A DNA stretch of 64,000 nt from Hasllibacter sp. MH4015 (GCF_020177575.1 NZ_JAHTBK010000001.1:1733875-1797874), one strand, 5' to 3'; positions 43,380 to 52,369 are shown, numbered from the stretch's first letter. Numbers and translations: made by a program. The notes: generated by a model not told the origin, from the sequence alone.

Positions 43380-44894
43380 TTGAACCAAGACGACAGAAGA
43401 CAAAGGTTTCCGGGTTCTTGGAGGCTGCACACAGATGACGCTCGGTTTGTCCGTTCGATCAGAGTGCAAGCATCGTCAATCAGACGTAGGATCGCCAAAA
43501 AGCCAATCAAAAAATCCATTGGTCTCAAAGGAAGTCGGCGAAAGGCGCAGAATCAAAAGATATTTGATCGGCAATCTAGGCTGCGCCATGCGCGAAAAGT
43601 TGCGAGAGCATATCTCAAGAAAAAAAGAGGCAACCGGGTCTTAACTCGTGATGAGGAGTCCATCACTTTCGTTGCTAGATCGTCGACTATTCTTGATCAC
43701 CTGTCTCCTGGGAGGTCAGCAGCTTTCGAAACGTCAGCCATTCGGCGCAAGCGGAGGGTGGGCGACATTGCGGTCCAGCTCAAAGACATGTCGTTCACAC
43801 ACAATCCAAGAGAAACGATGAACCGCATCGGTCAACTTGTTGACAGGGAGCGTGACGCCTTTGGAATTTTCTTGGACTTCCACGACACTTATTGCTTGGA
43901 CGTCGGCCCATACCTGCTTCTATCGCTGGTCAAGAAAGCCATGCCTCCAATGTTCCTGGGCGGCGAAATCTCTCGATCAATGAGCAAGGTGCTCAATGCG
44001 CTCGAACTTGACCAGGAGTTAGGCATCGCTGTTCCTGTAGGTGAGGAAATGCACAAGGACGTGTTCCCGTTCCCGGTGCATAGGCGGCGTACAGCTGGTA
44101 CCTCAGATTCTGACACAAGGTATCTTGATGCTCAATCACATGAAAAAGTGGCACGAAACCTTCAAGCCGCCATCGATGAGTGGCTTGGCGTTACAGCTGG
44201 GCAGCAGTTGAATGCACGTGGGCGACGCAACGTCCTCAGACTGGTCACAGAGACGCTTGATAACGCCGAGAGGCACGGGGATCTCAGCGAGAATCCAGAT
44301 GATGGCGACTGGATCGTGGCGGGTTTCATGGCTCGTCGGCAAGAAGATGATGGTCCGGAATACTATCGTTGCCATCTTGCGTTTCTCAGCGCAGGTACAA
44401 CGATCAGCGAAACAATTAGCACAACTCCTGAGCCGACTCGGTCCAAGATGGCAGAGTATGTTCGCAAACACAGGCGAGCAGTTGGCAGCAAAAGTCTTTC
44501 AGCGGAGCACCTAAACACTGTGTTCGCACTTCAAGACGGAGTTACTCGTAGCGAGGTAGCTGCTCGGGAGAAACGCAACGGCACTGGTCTCCAGGACATC
44601 CTTGAGTTCTATAGCGATTTGGCCGCCGGGGGGGCAGAGCAAGCAGATGCGTCTTTGGCTATCGTCTCTGGCAGGACTTGCGTTCTGTGCAACAGCCCTT
44701 ATATGCACGGAGTTAGGCAGGGTGGAGATGACTCCGAGCGAGAGTTGTGGTTTAATCCAGATAATTCGCAGGAACTTCCGCCGAGCAATCGGAATGTGAT
44801 CGAGCTGGACCGATGCCTTAAGGGAACCTTAATCTCTATGGCGTTTACTCTTGACCTTGACTACCTGGAGAGGACTGTTGACCGTGCAAATTGA
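43380..44894 (+). CDS. GHKL-type ATPase with STAS-like N-terminal region
   Basis: About 504 residues from a TTG start; a GTG at 43464 is an alternative. A basic N terminus (KKPIKKSIGLKGSRRKAQ) precedes a STAS-like segment (FGIFLDFHDTYCLDVGPYLL). A GHKL ATPase fold follows: N-box LVTETLDNAERHG (about 288-300) and G-box RNGTGLQD (about 400). No histidine-kinase dimerisation helix with a phospho-acceptor H-box is obvious. It overlaps the DUF4325 gene by 11 bases, and both belong to a cassette with a small membrane protein. Function unknown; it resembles anti-sigma/partner-switching kinases. Confidence 0.7.
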   Translation: MNQDDRRQRFPGSWRLHTDDARFVRSIRVQASSIRRRIAKKPIKKSIGLKGSRRKAQNQKIFDRQSRLRHARKVARAYLKKKRGNRVLTRDEESITFVARSSTILDHLSPGRSAAFETSAIRRKRRVGDIAVQLKDMSFTHNPRETMNRIGQLVDRERDAFGIFLDFHDTYCLDVGPYLLLSLVKKAMPPMFLGGEISRSMSKVLNALELDQELGIAVPVGEEMHKDVFPFPVHRRRTAGTSDSDTRYLDAQSHEKVARNLQAAIDEWLGVTAGQQLNARGRRNVLRLVTETLDNAERHGDLSENPDDGDWIVAGFMARRQEDDGPEYYRCHLAFLSAGTTISETISTTPEPTRSKMAEYVRKHRRAVGSKSLSAEHLNTVFALQDGVTRSEVAAREKRNGTGLQDILEFYSDLAAGGAEQADASLAIVSGRTCVLCNSPYMHGVRQGGDDSERELWFNPDNSQELPPSNRNVIELDRCLKGTLISMAFTLDLDYLERTVDRAN

Positions 44895-45204
44895 TCTTTC
44901 CGAGATTGTCGGCAAAGGTGGCGTGGTGCTGGCCGGTATGGAGCGTGGCACCGCAGCCCGCGACCTTTTCACGTTGGACGCTCACGATGCGTCTGGCGAA
45001 GAAATTGTGGTGACCGCTCCAGAGAGCCTCGAGGCCATCTCTCCTTCCTTTGTTCAAGGATTCCTGGCTGGATCTCTTTCCAAGCTAGGAGAAGGTCGTC
45101 TACGCGAGAAGTACCGCTTCGAGTTAAACGAACTCCTTCAGGAGGATATTTCTGAAGGAATTCGGCGCCTGCTTATGAAACGAAAAATAGCCGGTCTAGA
45201 CTGA
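44884..45204 (+). CDS. STAS-like DUF4325 protein
   Basis: About 106 residues. GTG 44884, nine bases after GGAGAGG, gives the N terminus (M)QIDLSEIVGKGGVVLAG that begins the DUF4325 fold; the rest includes ESLEAISPSFVQGFLAGSLS and FELNELLQEDISEGIRRLL. DUF4325 is a STAS-like domain that often sits beside GHKL ATPases, suggesting a binding pair like SpoIIAA and SpoIIAB. It overlaps the ATPase gene, so the pair should be made together. Confidence 0.75.
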   Translation: MQIDLSEIVGKGGVVLAGMERGTAARDLFTLDAHDASGEEIVVTAPESLEAISPSFVQGFLAGSLSKLGEGRLREKYRFELNELLQEDISEGIRRLLMKRKIAGLD

Positions 45205-45206
45205 GG

Positions 45207-45704
45207 TTGGGCACAGCTGAGTCACCCAGCGTTTGGGCCGATCCCGCGCTATATGTGGCAGTGGCTGCTCTGCTTGTTTCCGGTATTCAAGCGTTCCGCT
45301 CGGCACGAAGTGACACAAAAAACCGGCGCTCGGTGCAATTCATTGAAGTGATCTCCGTTCAGTTTGCCGACTGCGAAGCGTCTTTGGACTTGTTGGAGGC
45401 GAAACTTCGCAAGTCATTGGTACATCCAGAGATTTCAAGTGCCGAGATTTTGGAGTTTGCACTTCCTGCTGGTCGGAAAGCAAGTCGTGCTATGCGTTCG
45501 GTTTCCGAGATGCCTGCAGTTCAGCTCGACCTAATCGCTCAAACGCGCGTGGATGAGCTTGATGCTATTTGGCAAATGGCATCGGAAGACGAATTCTCAG
45601 AATCTACCCGCGCGCTCGCAATAAAAACGGCACTAAACATCGTAACGCGTGTTTCGGCCAACCTTTCTTCAGCCAAGAGTACGATCTTAGCGAAACATCT
45701 TTAG
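45207..45704 (+). CDS. One-helix membrane protein of the cassette
   Basis: A 165-residue protein from a TTG start (MGTAESPSVW), two bases after the previous stop. One N-terminal helix (ALYVAVAALLVSGIQAF) is followed by a cytoplasmic helical domain (KNRRSVQFIEVISVQFADCE to the C terminus). GAGG touches the start codon, so the true start is uncertain. No family recognised. Position suggests an effector or target for the ATPase-STAS pair. Confidence 0.6.
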   Translation: MGTAESPSVWADPALYVAVAALLVSGIQAFRSARSDTKNRRSVQFIEVISVQFADCEASLDLLEAKLRKSLVHPEISSAEILEFALPAGRKASRAMRSVSEMPAVQLDLIAQTRVDELDAIWQMASEDEFSESTRALAIKTALNIVTRVSANLSSAKSTILAKHL

Positions 45705-45853
45705 ATCCGCATAAACTGTCGGTTCGCAGCAGCCGTGACATACAAGCAACAAAAAGGACACGTGGTCGTGCTTCCAAACCGCTTCCACGAGTCTCCAATT
45801 CCATGGAAATAGCCAGCTGGGATTTACGCAAACTACTGTTTTCAAAAGAAAAA

Positions 45854-45929
45854 TGGTGCCCCCACACGGACTCGAACCGCGGACCTACTGATTACAAATC
45901 AGTTGCTCTACCAGCTGAGCTATAGGGGC
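45854..45929 (-). tRNA. tRNA-Thr (anticodon TGT)
   Basis: A 76-base gene with encoded CCA. Acceptor GCCCCTA pairs with TGGGGGC; D-arm GCTC/GAGC; anticodon stem ACTGA/TCAGT around loop TTTGTAA (anticodon TGT); T-loop GGTTCGAGTCC. Its 3' end (45854) faces the integrated elements and is the source of the att copies, so the elements inserted here without breaking the gene. Confidence 0.95.
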
Positions 45930-46097
45930 GTCCGGCGGCGCTATACCAAGGAAGGACCCGTCGGGGCAACGGGAAAGCGGCGCGGATTTCGCATTATCTG
46001 CGGCGGCTCTCTGCCGGGTGCCCCTGCGCGGGGTTTGCACCGGTGCAGCGGCGCGGTATACGTCGCGCTGAACGGGGCAATGGGCAGAAATCCGGAC

Positions 46098-46973
46098 ATG
46101 CAGGTTGTCTTTCATCTCGGCGCGCCCTGCACCGATGGGGATCAACTGATCCAGTCGCTTCTCAAGAACCGTCTGCGCCTGGCACAGGCCGGGATCGCCG
46201 TACCGCCACCGAGCCGCTACCGGGCCGTCATCCGCGACACCGCCCGCGCGCTCAAGGGTCGCCCGGCGACGGAAGAGGTTCAGGACGCGCTTCTCGATGC
46301 CATCTTGGACGATGAGGAGGCCGACCGCCTGATCCTGTCGGACCCGCGCTTTGTCTGCATCAATCGCCTCGTCGTGCAGGGCGCGCAGATCTGGCCGATG
46401 ATCGACCGCGCCACCACGCAATTGCGCGCCCTGTTCCCCGAGGCGGAGGTCGAATTCTGCATCGGCATGCGCGATCCCGCCTCGCTCATCCCCGCGCTTT
46501 TCAAGGCCTCCCGCTTCTCGGATTTCCGCGAATTCACCGACAACATGCAGCCCCATGCGGTGGCGTGGTCCGAGATGCTGCGCCGCCTGCAGGCCATTCA
46601 CCCCGACGCGCGGATCGTTGTCTGGTGCAACGAGGATACGCCGCTCTTGTGGGGTGAGGTGATGCGGGAACTGGCGGGCGTCGGGCCGCAGGCCACGCTC
46701 GACGGCATCGACGACCTGGTCGAAGGCATCATGGAGAAGGAGGGTTTTGCCCGGATGCGCGCCTGGTTGATCCAGCACCCTCCGGAAACCGAAGGCCAGC
46801 GCCGCCGCGTCCTGGCCGCATTCCTCGAACGCTACGCGCTGGATGCGGAGATCGAGGAAGTGCTGAACCTGCCCGGCTGGGACGAGGGCCTGATCGCGGA
46901 GATGTCGCAAAGCTACGATGAGGATATGGACGTCATCGCCCGCATCCCCGGCGTCACCCTCCTATCGCCCTGA
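46098..46973 (+). CDS. Conserved hypothetical protein (roseobacter)
   Basis: A 291-residue soluble protein (MQVVFHLGAPCTDGDQL...). FHLGAPCTD at the start resembles the phosphate-binding start of sulfotransferase-like P-loop proteins but lacks a clear Walker motif. A central RNPxx-like loop (GMRDPASLIPALF) and VVWCNEDTPLLW are characteristic of a conserved roseobacter family without known function. ATG 46080 would add six residues. The open frame upstream runs into the tRNA and is not coding. Confidence 0.75.
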   Translation: MQVVFHLGAPCTDGDQLIQSLLKNRLRLAQAGIAVPPPSRYRAVIRDTARALKGRPATEEVQDALLDAILDDEEADRLILSDPRFVCINRLVVQGAQIWPMIDRATTQLRALFPEAEVEFCIGMRDPASLIPALFKASRFSDFREFTDNMQPHAVAWSEMLRRLQAIHPDARIVVWCNEDTPLLWGEVMRELAGVGPQATLDGIDDLVEGIMEKEGFARMRAWLIQHPPETEGQRRRVLAAFLERYALDAEIEEVLNLPGWDEGLIAEMSQSYDEDMDVIARIPGVTLLSP

Positions 46974-46995
46974 CCCAAAACCGGGCCAGCCGCGC

Positions 46996-47262
46996 TCAAT
47001 GCATGCCGAGCGCTTCCTTGTACATCTCCAGCACGGCCTCTTCCTCGGCGATATCGTCGGGCTCGCGCTTGCGCAGGGCGATGACCTTGCGGATCACCTT
47101 GGTGTCGTAGCCGCGTGATTTCGCCTCCGCCATGACCTCCTTCTGCTGGTCGGCGAGGTCCTTCTTCTCCACCTCCAACCGCTCGAAACGCTCGATGAAT
47201 TGGCGCAGCTCGTCAGCGGTCACGCGATAGCTGTCGGGGCGGTCCTGGTTGTCGTCCATCAC
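46996..47262 (-). CDS. gapR: GapR-type DUF2312 protein
   Basis: An 88-residue protein that is a near-textbook DUF2312/GapR sequence: RVTADELRQFIERFERLEVE, then coiled-coil residues leading to YDTKVIRKVIALRK and a C-terminal acidic DIAEEEAVLEMY. In Caulobacter GapR is a nucleoid protein that binds over-twisted DNA ahead of replication forks and transcription. It is convergent with the preceding plus-strand gene. Confidence 0.92.
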   Translation of the reverse strand: MMDDNQDRPDSYRVTADELRQFIERFERLEVEKKDLADQQKEVMAEAKSRGYDTKVIRKVIALRKREPDDIAEEEAVLEMYKEALGMH

Positions 47263-47388
47263 TTGGGCCTCATGCTCGAAAAATCCGGGTCAATTGGCCC
47301 CTGCGATACCGGGGCCACGCGCGGCCTGCAAGCCTTGCGCCACGGCGCGCGCCCGCTATGGTCGCGGCGCAGGCAGATGGGGAACGCT

Positions 47389-47604
47389 ATGGGTTGGCTG
47401 GTTTGGACGGGGACGGCACTCGCGGGCATCGGGATCGCGATCCTGTGCTACTGCATCTACGCCGCGATGGCAGCGAAACGCGCGGGCCTCGACGATGCGG
47501 AGATCCGCGAGCGCCTGCAAAAGATCGTCGCGATCAACATGGGCGGACTTCTGGTGGCGGTGCTCGGCCTGATGTGCGTGATCCTTGGCGTGTTCCTCGG
47601 CTGA
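47389..47604 (+). CDS. Small two-helix membrane protein
   Basis: A 71-residue protein: MGWLVWTGTALAGIGIAILC begins helix 1, a cytoplasmic KRAGLDDAEIRERLQKI loop follows, and helix 2 (MGGLLVAVLGLMCVILGVFL) ends the protein. GGGGAA upstream favours ATG 47389. It fits a common small roseobacter membrane protein of unknown role. Confidence 0.7.
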   Translation: MGWLVWTGTALAGIGIAILCYCIYAAMAAKRAGLDDAEIRERLQKIVAINMGGLLVAVLGLMCVILGVFLG

Positions 47605-47703
47605 TCCCGGCTGATTTGCCGCCTGCCGCCAAGGCCCGCTTTACTTTGCGTCTCCGTCGGCCATCGTGATCGGGGTCTGCCCCTGATCGCCGGAGTTCTC
47701 CCC

Positions 47704-49506
47704 ATGCGCGCTGCCCTACCCCTTCTTCTTGCGGCCCTGTTCGTGCCGCTGCACGCCCTTGCCCAACAAACCGCGGATACCGTCGCGCCCGAAGCCGCAA
47801 CCGCGACCGGCACGCTCGTCCTGTCGGACCGCGCCCAAGCGGCGCTCGATGCGCGCAATGCGGGCGACCCCGTCGTCGCACAGGACTGGATGGTCGTCGC
47901 CGCAAATCCCTTGGCGGTGGAGGCTGGTGCAGATGTGCTGGCCGCCGGTGGCACCGCCGCGGACGCCATGGTCGCGGTCCAGGCCGTGCTGGGTCTGGTG
48001 GAGCCGCAAAGCTCGGGCCTGGGCGGTGGAGCCTTCCTCGTCTGGTTTGATGCCGAAACCGGCGCGCTCACCACGCTCGACGGCCGTGAAACCGCGCCTC
48101 TTGCCGTCACGCCGACCCTGTTCCAGAACGATAGCGGTGAACCGCTTGGCTTCTGGGATGCGGTGGTTGGTGGGCTCTCCGTCGGCACGCCCGGCACGCC
48201 ACGCCTGATGGAGGAGGCGCATCGCCGCTGGGGACAGGCCAATTGGGGCGATCTGCTGGATCCCGCCATCACGCTGGCCGAAGACGGCTTCAACGTCTCT
48301 CCCCGCCTTGCAGGGGCCATCGCCAACGACGCTGACCGGCTCGGCACCTTCCCGGCCACCGCCGCCTACTTCCTGCCCGACGGCGCGCCCCTGTCGGAAG
48401 GGGCGCTTTTGCAAAACGTGGCCTATGCCGAAACCCTGCGGGAGATGCAGCGCCGCGGCGCGGATGCCATCTACCATGGCCCCATCGCGGAAGGCATCGT
48501 CGCAACCGTGCGTGATGCGGAGGGCAATCCCGGCCTGCTCAGCCTGCGCGATCTCGCCGTCTACGAGGTGATCGAGCGTCCCGCCGTTTGCGCCGTCTAT
48601 CGCGGCATGGATGTCTGCGGCATGGGCCCGCCCTCTTCCGGCGCGCTCACCGTGGGCCAAATCCTGGGCATCGTGGACAATTTCGCCCTCGACGATCCGA
48701 CCAACGCCGATGAATGGCGCCTGATCGGCGATGCGTCCCGTCTCGCCTTCGCGGATCGTGGCCGCTATATGGCCGACAGCGATTACGTGCCCATGCCCAC
48801 CGAAGGTCTGGTCGACCCGTCCTACCTGGAAGAACGCGCACAGCTCATCGAAGGCGACCGCCTCGATCCCGGCATGGCCCTGCCCGAGGTCGCCCCCGGC
48901 AATCCCGCCTGGGACCACGCGCAGCTTTGGGGCGACGATCAAAGCCTCGAATTCCCTTCAACCTCCCACATCTCCATCGTCGACAGCTACGGCAACGTGC
49001 TGAGCATGACGACGACAATCGAAAACGGCTTCGGTTCGCGCCTGATGGCGCCGGGTGGTTTCCTGCTCAACAACGAGCTGACCGATTTCAGCTTCCGCAC
49101 CCATTCCGACGGCTTGCCCATCGCAAATAGGGTGGAGCCGGGCAAACGCCCCCGGTCGTCGATGTCGCCCACCATCGTGATGCAGGACGGCGCGCCGATC
49201 ATGGCCATCGGATCACCGGGCGGCAGCCGCATCATCGGCTACGTCGCCACAACGCTCATCGCCCATTACGATTGGGGCCTCGACATCCAAGATGCCATCG
49301 CCCTGCCCCATGCGGTCAACCGCTTCGGCACCTACGACCTGGAAGAAGGCACCGAGGCGGAGGCGCTGGCCCCCGAGCTGGAGGCGATGGGATACGAGGT
49401 CAATATCCGCGGCCTGAATTCCGGCCTGCACGCCATTGCGATCACGCCTGACGGGTTGATGGGGGGCGCCGATCCCCGCCGCGAAGGCATCGCGCTGGGG
49501 CAATAG
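47704..49506 (+). CDS. ggt: Gamma-glutamyltransferase
   Basis: A 600-residue periplasmic enzyme. The signal peptide is MRAALPLLLAALFVPLHALA. The proenzyme cleaves itself before the nucleophile Thr in STSHISIVD (about residue 420). The glutamyl-binding sites GLGGGAFLVW and DGRETAP are present in the large subunit, and SMSPTIV and GSPGGSRII in the small. It hydrolyses or transfers the gamma-glutamyl group of glutathione and other peptides. It is monocistronic by spacing and is followed by a dispersed repeat. Confidence 0.93.
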   Translation: MRAALPLLLAALFVPLHALAQQTADTVAPEAATATGTLVLSDRAQAALDARNAGDPVVAQDWMVVAANPLAVEAGADVLAAGGTAADAMVAVQAVLGLVEPQSSGLGGGAFLVWFDAETGALTTLDGRETAPLAVTPTLFQNDSGEPLGFWDAVVGGLSVGTPGTPRLMEEAHRRWGQANWGDLLDPAITLAEDGFNVSPRLAGAIANDADRLGTFPATAAYFLPDGAPLSEGALLQNVAYAETLREMQRRGADAIYHGPIAEGIVATVRDAEGNPGLLSLRDLAVYEVIERPAVCAVYRGMDVCGMGPPSSGALTVGQILGIVDNFALDDPTNADEWRLIGDASRLAFADRGRYMADSDYVPMPTEGLVDPSYLEERAQLIEGDRLDPGMALPEVAPGNPAWDHAQLWGDDQSLEFPSTSHISIVDSYGNVLSMTTTIENGFGSRLMAPGGFLLNNELTDFSFRTHSDGLPIANRVEPGKRPRSSMSPTIVMQDGAPIMAIGSPGGSRIIGYVATTLIAHYDWGLDIQDAIALPHAVNRFGTYDLEEGTEAEALAPELEAMGYEVNIRGLNSGLHAIAITPDGLMGGADPRREGIALGQ

Positions 49507-49520
49507 ATCCCGCCCTCTTT

Positions 49521-49590
49521 GCTTCGAAAATACCTCGGGGGGGCGTGTGGCCCCCTCGGGGGCCACATGCGGGGGCAGCGCCCCCCGAAA
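49521..49590. repeat. Dispersed intergenic repeat, copy C
   Basis: GCTTCGAAAATACCTC followed by nested GC-rich hairpins (GGGGGGGCGTGTGGCCCCC, CTCGGGGGCC, then GGGGGCAGCGCCCCC). It is the diverged member of the repeat family, lying between ggt and the SnoaL-like gene. Confidence 0.65.
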
Positions 49591-49626
49591 TACCAATGAG
49601 AATGCGGCGCAAGCTGCTCCGCTCGA

Positions 49627-50151
49627 TCAGGGCGCGGGTGGCGTCTTCGTGCCGTCGTCATAGGCTTCCCAGCCTTCGCCCGCGAACACGTCCACCCCCA
49701 GTTGCGCCAGCACGTCCGGGAAATCGACCATCACGTAATTGTCGACGATCTTACCATCCACGACCTTCCAGAAATCCATGTAGCGGATGGTCACCCGCTT
49801 GCCGGTGGGGGCCACGCCCATGAAGGCGCCGGAATGCGTCGCCTCCTGCCGCCCGAAGGCCGCCGCCCATTCGCCCATGTAAAGCCGCGCCTCGTCCACG
49901 CAGGTCTTGTCGGAAAACGCGGCCTGGAACGGCTTTTGCCAATTGTCCTGAAACGCCCGCAGCCCGTCCTTGGTGCCGCACCCGCGATTGCCCATCCAGC
50001 GGAACCCTTCGGCGAAGAACTCCCCGATATCCGCGATGCGGTGGTCGTTGAGGCCATCGACCATCCCCTCGATCACGGCGCGGGTGGCGTCGGTCTTGCT
50101 CATGTCGGTGTCGCGCGTCAGCACGGCCTGTTCGGGGCGGCTTCCCTTCAT
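49627..50151 (-). CDS. SnoaL-like/NTF2-fold protein (ester cyclase type), copy 1
   Basis: A 174-residue protein with an NTF2-like fold: AVIEGMVDGLNDHRIADIGE, then FFAEGFRWMGNRGCG, and later GVAPTGKRVTIRYMDFW. This is the SnoaL or polyketide-cyclase-like ester cyclase family, which binds or transforms small hydrophobic substrates. AGGAGAGG precedes ATG 50151. It is on the same strand as the ABC ATPase, 88 bases downstream of it, and a larger relative lies on the other side. Confidence 0.8.
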   Translation of the reverse strand: MKGSRPEQAVLTRDTDMSKTDATRAVIEGMVDGLNDHRIADIGEFFAEGFRWMGNRGCGTKDGLRAFQDNWQKPFQAAFSDKTCVDEARLYMGEWAAAFGRQEATHSGAFMGVAPTGKRVTIRYMDFWKVVDGKIVDNYVMVDFPDVLAQLGVDVFAGEGWEAYDDGTKTPPAP

Positions 50152-50238
50152 CGCGGCTCTCCTCTCCTGTTTGGGTTCACGAAAAAGGACGCGCCCCGGT
50201 CAAGGTGACGCGCCCGTTTGGATGTCCTTCGACCCGGA

Positions 50239-51288
50239 TCAGGCGATCCGCTGGCCCGTTTCGGCATCGAACAGATGGGTGATCCCGTCCGGCAGCGCGA
50301 TGCCCACCGGCTCACCGATCTTGGCGCGGTAATCCTTGGGGGCCTTCACGGCCACCAGCGCACCACCGGCGCGCAGCGTGACCATGGTTGCGTCGCCCAG
50401 AAGTTCCATCGAATAGACCGGCGCGTTGATCGCACCCTGCCCGGCCCCCGTGACGGATGCATCCTCCGCCCGGAAGCCCAGTGTCACCTTACCCGCCGCC
50501 GCCGACAGGCCGCTCACCTCGACATTGTCGCCGCGGAACGTGCCGTCGGTCACTTCGCCTTCCATCAGGTTCATCGCGGGGGAACCGATGAAGCCCGCCA
50601 CGAACGTATTTGCGGGATTGTCGTAGATATCCGTGGGGGTGCCCACCTGCTGCACGATGCCCGCCTTCATCACGACGACGCGGTCGGCCAGGGTCATCGC
50701 CTCGATCTGGTCGTGGGTCACGTAGATCGTCGTGACCTTCAACTCATGGCTGAGGTTCTTGATCTGCGCCCGGGTGCTGACCCGCAGCTTCGCATCAAGA
50801 TTGGACAGCGGCTCGTCCATCAGGAACACCTGCGGCTCCCGCACAATCGCGCGGGCCAGTGCCACGCGCTGGCGTTGACCGCCCGACAGGGCAGCGGGCT
50901 TGCGGTGCATGAAGTCTTCCAACTCCACCATCGCGGCCGCACGGGCCACCCGCTCCTCGTGTTCGCTCTCGGGGACTTTGCGCACTTTGAGGGGGAAGCG
51001 GATGTTCTCCCATACCGTCATGTTCGGGTAGAGGCCGTAGCTCTGGAACACCATCGCCACGTCGCGGTCCTTGGGGTCAAGCGTCGTGACCTCCCGGTCG
51101 CCGATCCAGATTTCCCCGTCGGTGGGATCTTCCAGCCCCGCGATCATCCGCATGGTCGTGGTCTTGCCGCAGCCCGAAGGCCCAAGCAGCACCAAGAATT
51201 CCTGATCCGCGATATCGAGGTGGAAATCATCCACGCCGATGAAATTTCCCCAGCGCTTCGTGACGTGGTTCAACTTGATCTGTGCCAT
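50239..51288 (-). CDS. ABC transporter ATPase, UgpC/MalK sugar type
   Basis: A 349-residue ATPase. Walker A GPSGCGKTT, ABC signature LSGGQRQRVA, Walker B VFLMDEPLSN and the switch TIYVTHDQIEA are intact. A C-terminal TOBE regulatory domain (about 235-349) is typical of the glycerol-3-phosphate/maltose-type family. No permease or binding-protein gene is present nearby, so it may serve several importers, as such ATPases can. A GTG-rich frame upstream is not coding. Confidence 0.88.
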   Translation of the reverse strand: MAQIKLNHVTKRWGNFIGVDDFHLDIADQEFLVLLGPSGCGKTTTMRMIAGLEDPTDGEIWIGDREVTTLDPKDRDVAMVFQSYGLYPNMTVWENIRFPLKVRKVPESEHEERVARAAAMVELEDFMHRKPAALSGGQRQRVALARAIVREPQVFLMDEPLSNLDAKLRVSTRAQIKNLSHELKVTTIYVTHDQIEAMTLADRVVVMKAGIVQQVGTPTDIYDNPANTFVAGFIGSPAMNLMEGEVTDGTFRGDNVEVSGLSAAAGKVTLGFRAEDASVTGAGQGAINAPVYSMELLGDATMVTLRAGGALVAVKAPKDYRAKIGEPVGIALPDGITHLFDAETGQRIA

Positions 51289-51397
51289 GGCGCGCGCCCC
51301 TTCCCCCGTGAGTGTCCTTGCGCCATCTAGACAGCCGCCCCGTCTTGACGCAAGGGTTTTGCATAGGATTGCAAAAATACCGGAAGACGGAGGTCCC

Positions 51398-52369
51398 ATG
51401 CGGGATTTGCAGCAAGACGGCGCGATGGTGCGGGCGCACCTGGATGCGCTGGCCAAGGGTGCCCCGGTCGCGGATGCCTTCGCCCCGGACGCACAGGCGT
51501 GGTTGCCGCATCCCTGGCACGGGGCGCGCGGCCACGCGGCGTTGAGCGCCTTTTACGCCGCCCTGACCGACGCCCTGCCCGATGCCGAATGGCGGCCCGA
51601 GATCGTGCTCGCGGGCGAAAACCATCCCGATGCACGCACGCAAGAGACGCGCTACTCCCCCCTCGTGGGTGCGCTCGGCCATTGGCAGGGCACGTTCACC
51701 CGCCCGCTTCTGGGCATTCCGCCCACCGGCGGGGTCGTCCATCTTCGGATATGCGAGGTGCATCACCTCAACTCTGACGGGTGTATCGCGCACAGCTGGA
51801 TTCTGCCCGACCTCATCGACCTGATGGACCAGGCCGGCTGCTATCCCCTGCCGCCCATGAAGGGGGCGCGCGGCATGTGGCCGGGCCCCAGGGGCGGGGG
51901 CGGCATCCGCAGCGGGCCCGTCGATGCGGCGGGCGGCGCGCGCGCCATGGCGCAGGTCCTCGACATGCACCAGGCGCTGGGGATCGGCGCCGACATCTCG
52001 AACGTCCCCATGCACCATTGGCATCCCGATTTCATGTATTACGCGGCCGCCGGTATCGGCATGTGCCGGGGCGTGGAAGGGTTTCGCCGCAACCATCAGG
52101 CGCCGTTCCGCTCCGCCCTGCCCGACCGCCGCTCCCGCGGGCATTTCGTACGCATCGCCGACGGGGATTTCGCCCTGACCGGCGGGCTGCTCTATGCGAC
52201 CCATACCGGCGAATACCTGGGCATTCCCGCCACCGGGCGGGCCGTGTCGTTCATGGTGATGGATTTCTACCATTTCGACAGCGACGGCCTCATCGCGGAG
52301 AATTGGTTGCCCTTCGACATCCTCGGCCTCGCCCACCAATTGGGGGTCGACCTGTTGCCCGGCCCGTAA
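51398..52369 (+). CDS. Double SnoaL-like/NTF2-fold protein, copy 2
   Basis: A 323-residue protein with two NTF2-fold units (about 1-150 and 175-323), the first with MRDLQQDGAMVRAHLDALA, the second with HHWHPDFMYYAAAGIG and FHFDSDG-type ends. It resembles ester cyclases and the SnoaL family and is diverged from the smaller copy. GGAGG six bases before the ATG is a good ribosome-binding site. It is divergent from the ABC ATPase. Confidence 0.75.
   Translation: MRDLQQDGAMVRAHLDALAKGAPVADAFAPDAQAWLPHPWHGARGHAALSAFYAALTDALPDAEWRPEIVLAGENHPDARTQETRYSPLVGALGHWQGTFTRPLLGIPPTGGVVHLRICEVHHLNSDGCIAHSWILPDLIDLMDQAGCYPLPPMKGARGMWPGPRGGGGIRSGPVDAAGGARAMAQVLDMHQALGIGADISNVPMHHWHPDFMYYAAAGIGMCRGVEGFRRNHQAPFRSALPDRRSRGHFVRIADGDFALTGGLLYATHTGEYLGIPATGRAVSFMVMDFYHFDSDGLIAENWLPFDILGLAHQLGVDLLPGP

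Larger units (their letters stand above)
39420..45853 (+). mobile_element. Integrated element 2 (rep and GHKL/DUF4325 cassette)
   Basis: About 6.4 kb between the middle tRNA-end copy and the intact tRNA-Thr gene. It carries int, a coupled unknown gene, an AlpA-like gene, a hairpin-rich region, a replication initiator and a three-gene cassette, all on the plus strand. Nothing resembling a capsid, terminase or conjugation gene is present. Its make-up (int, AlpA, rep, cargo) recalls P4-type satellites and small mobilisable elements. Confidence 0.75.
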
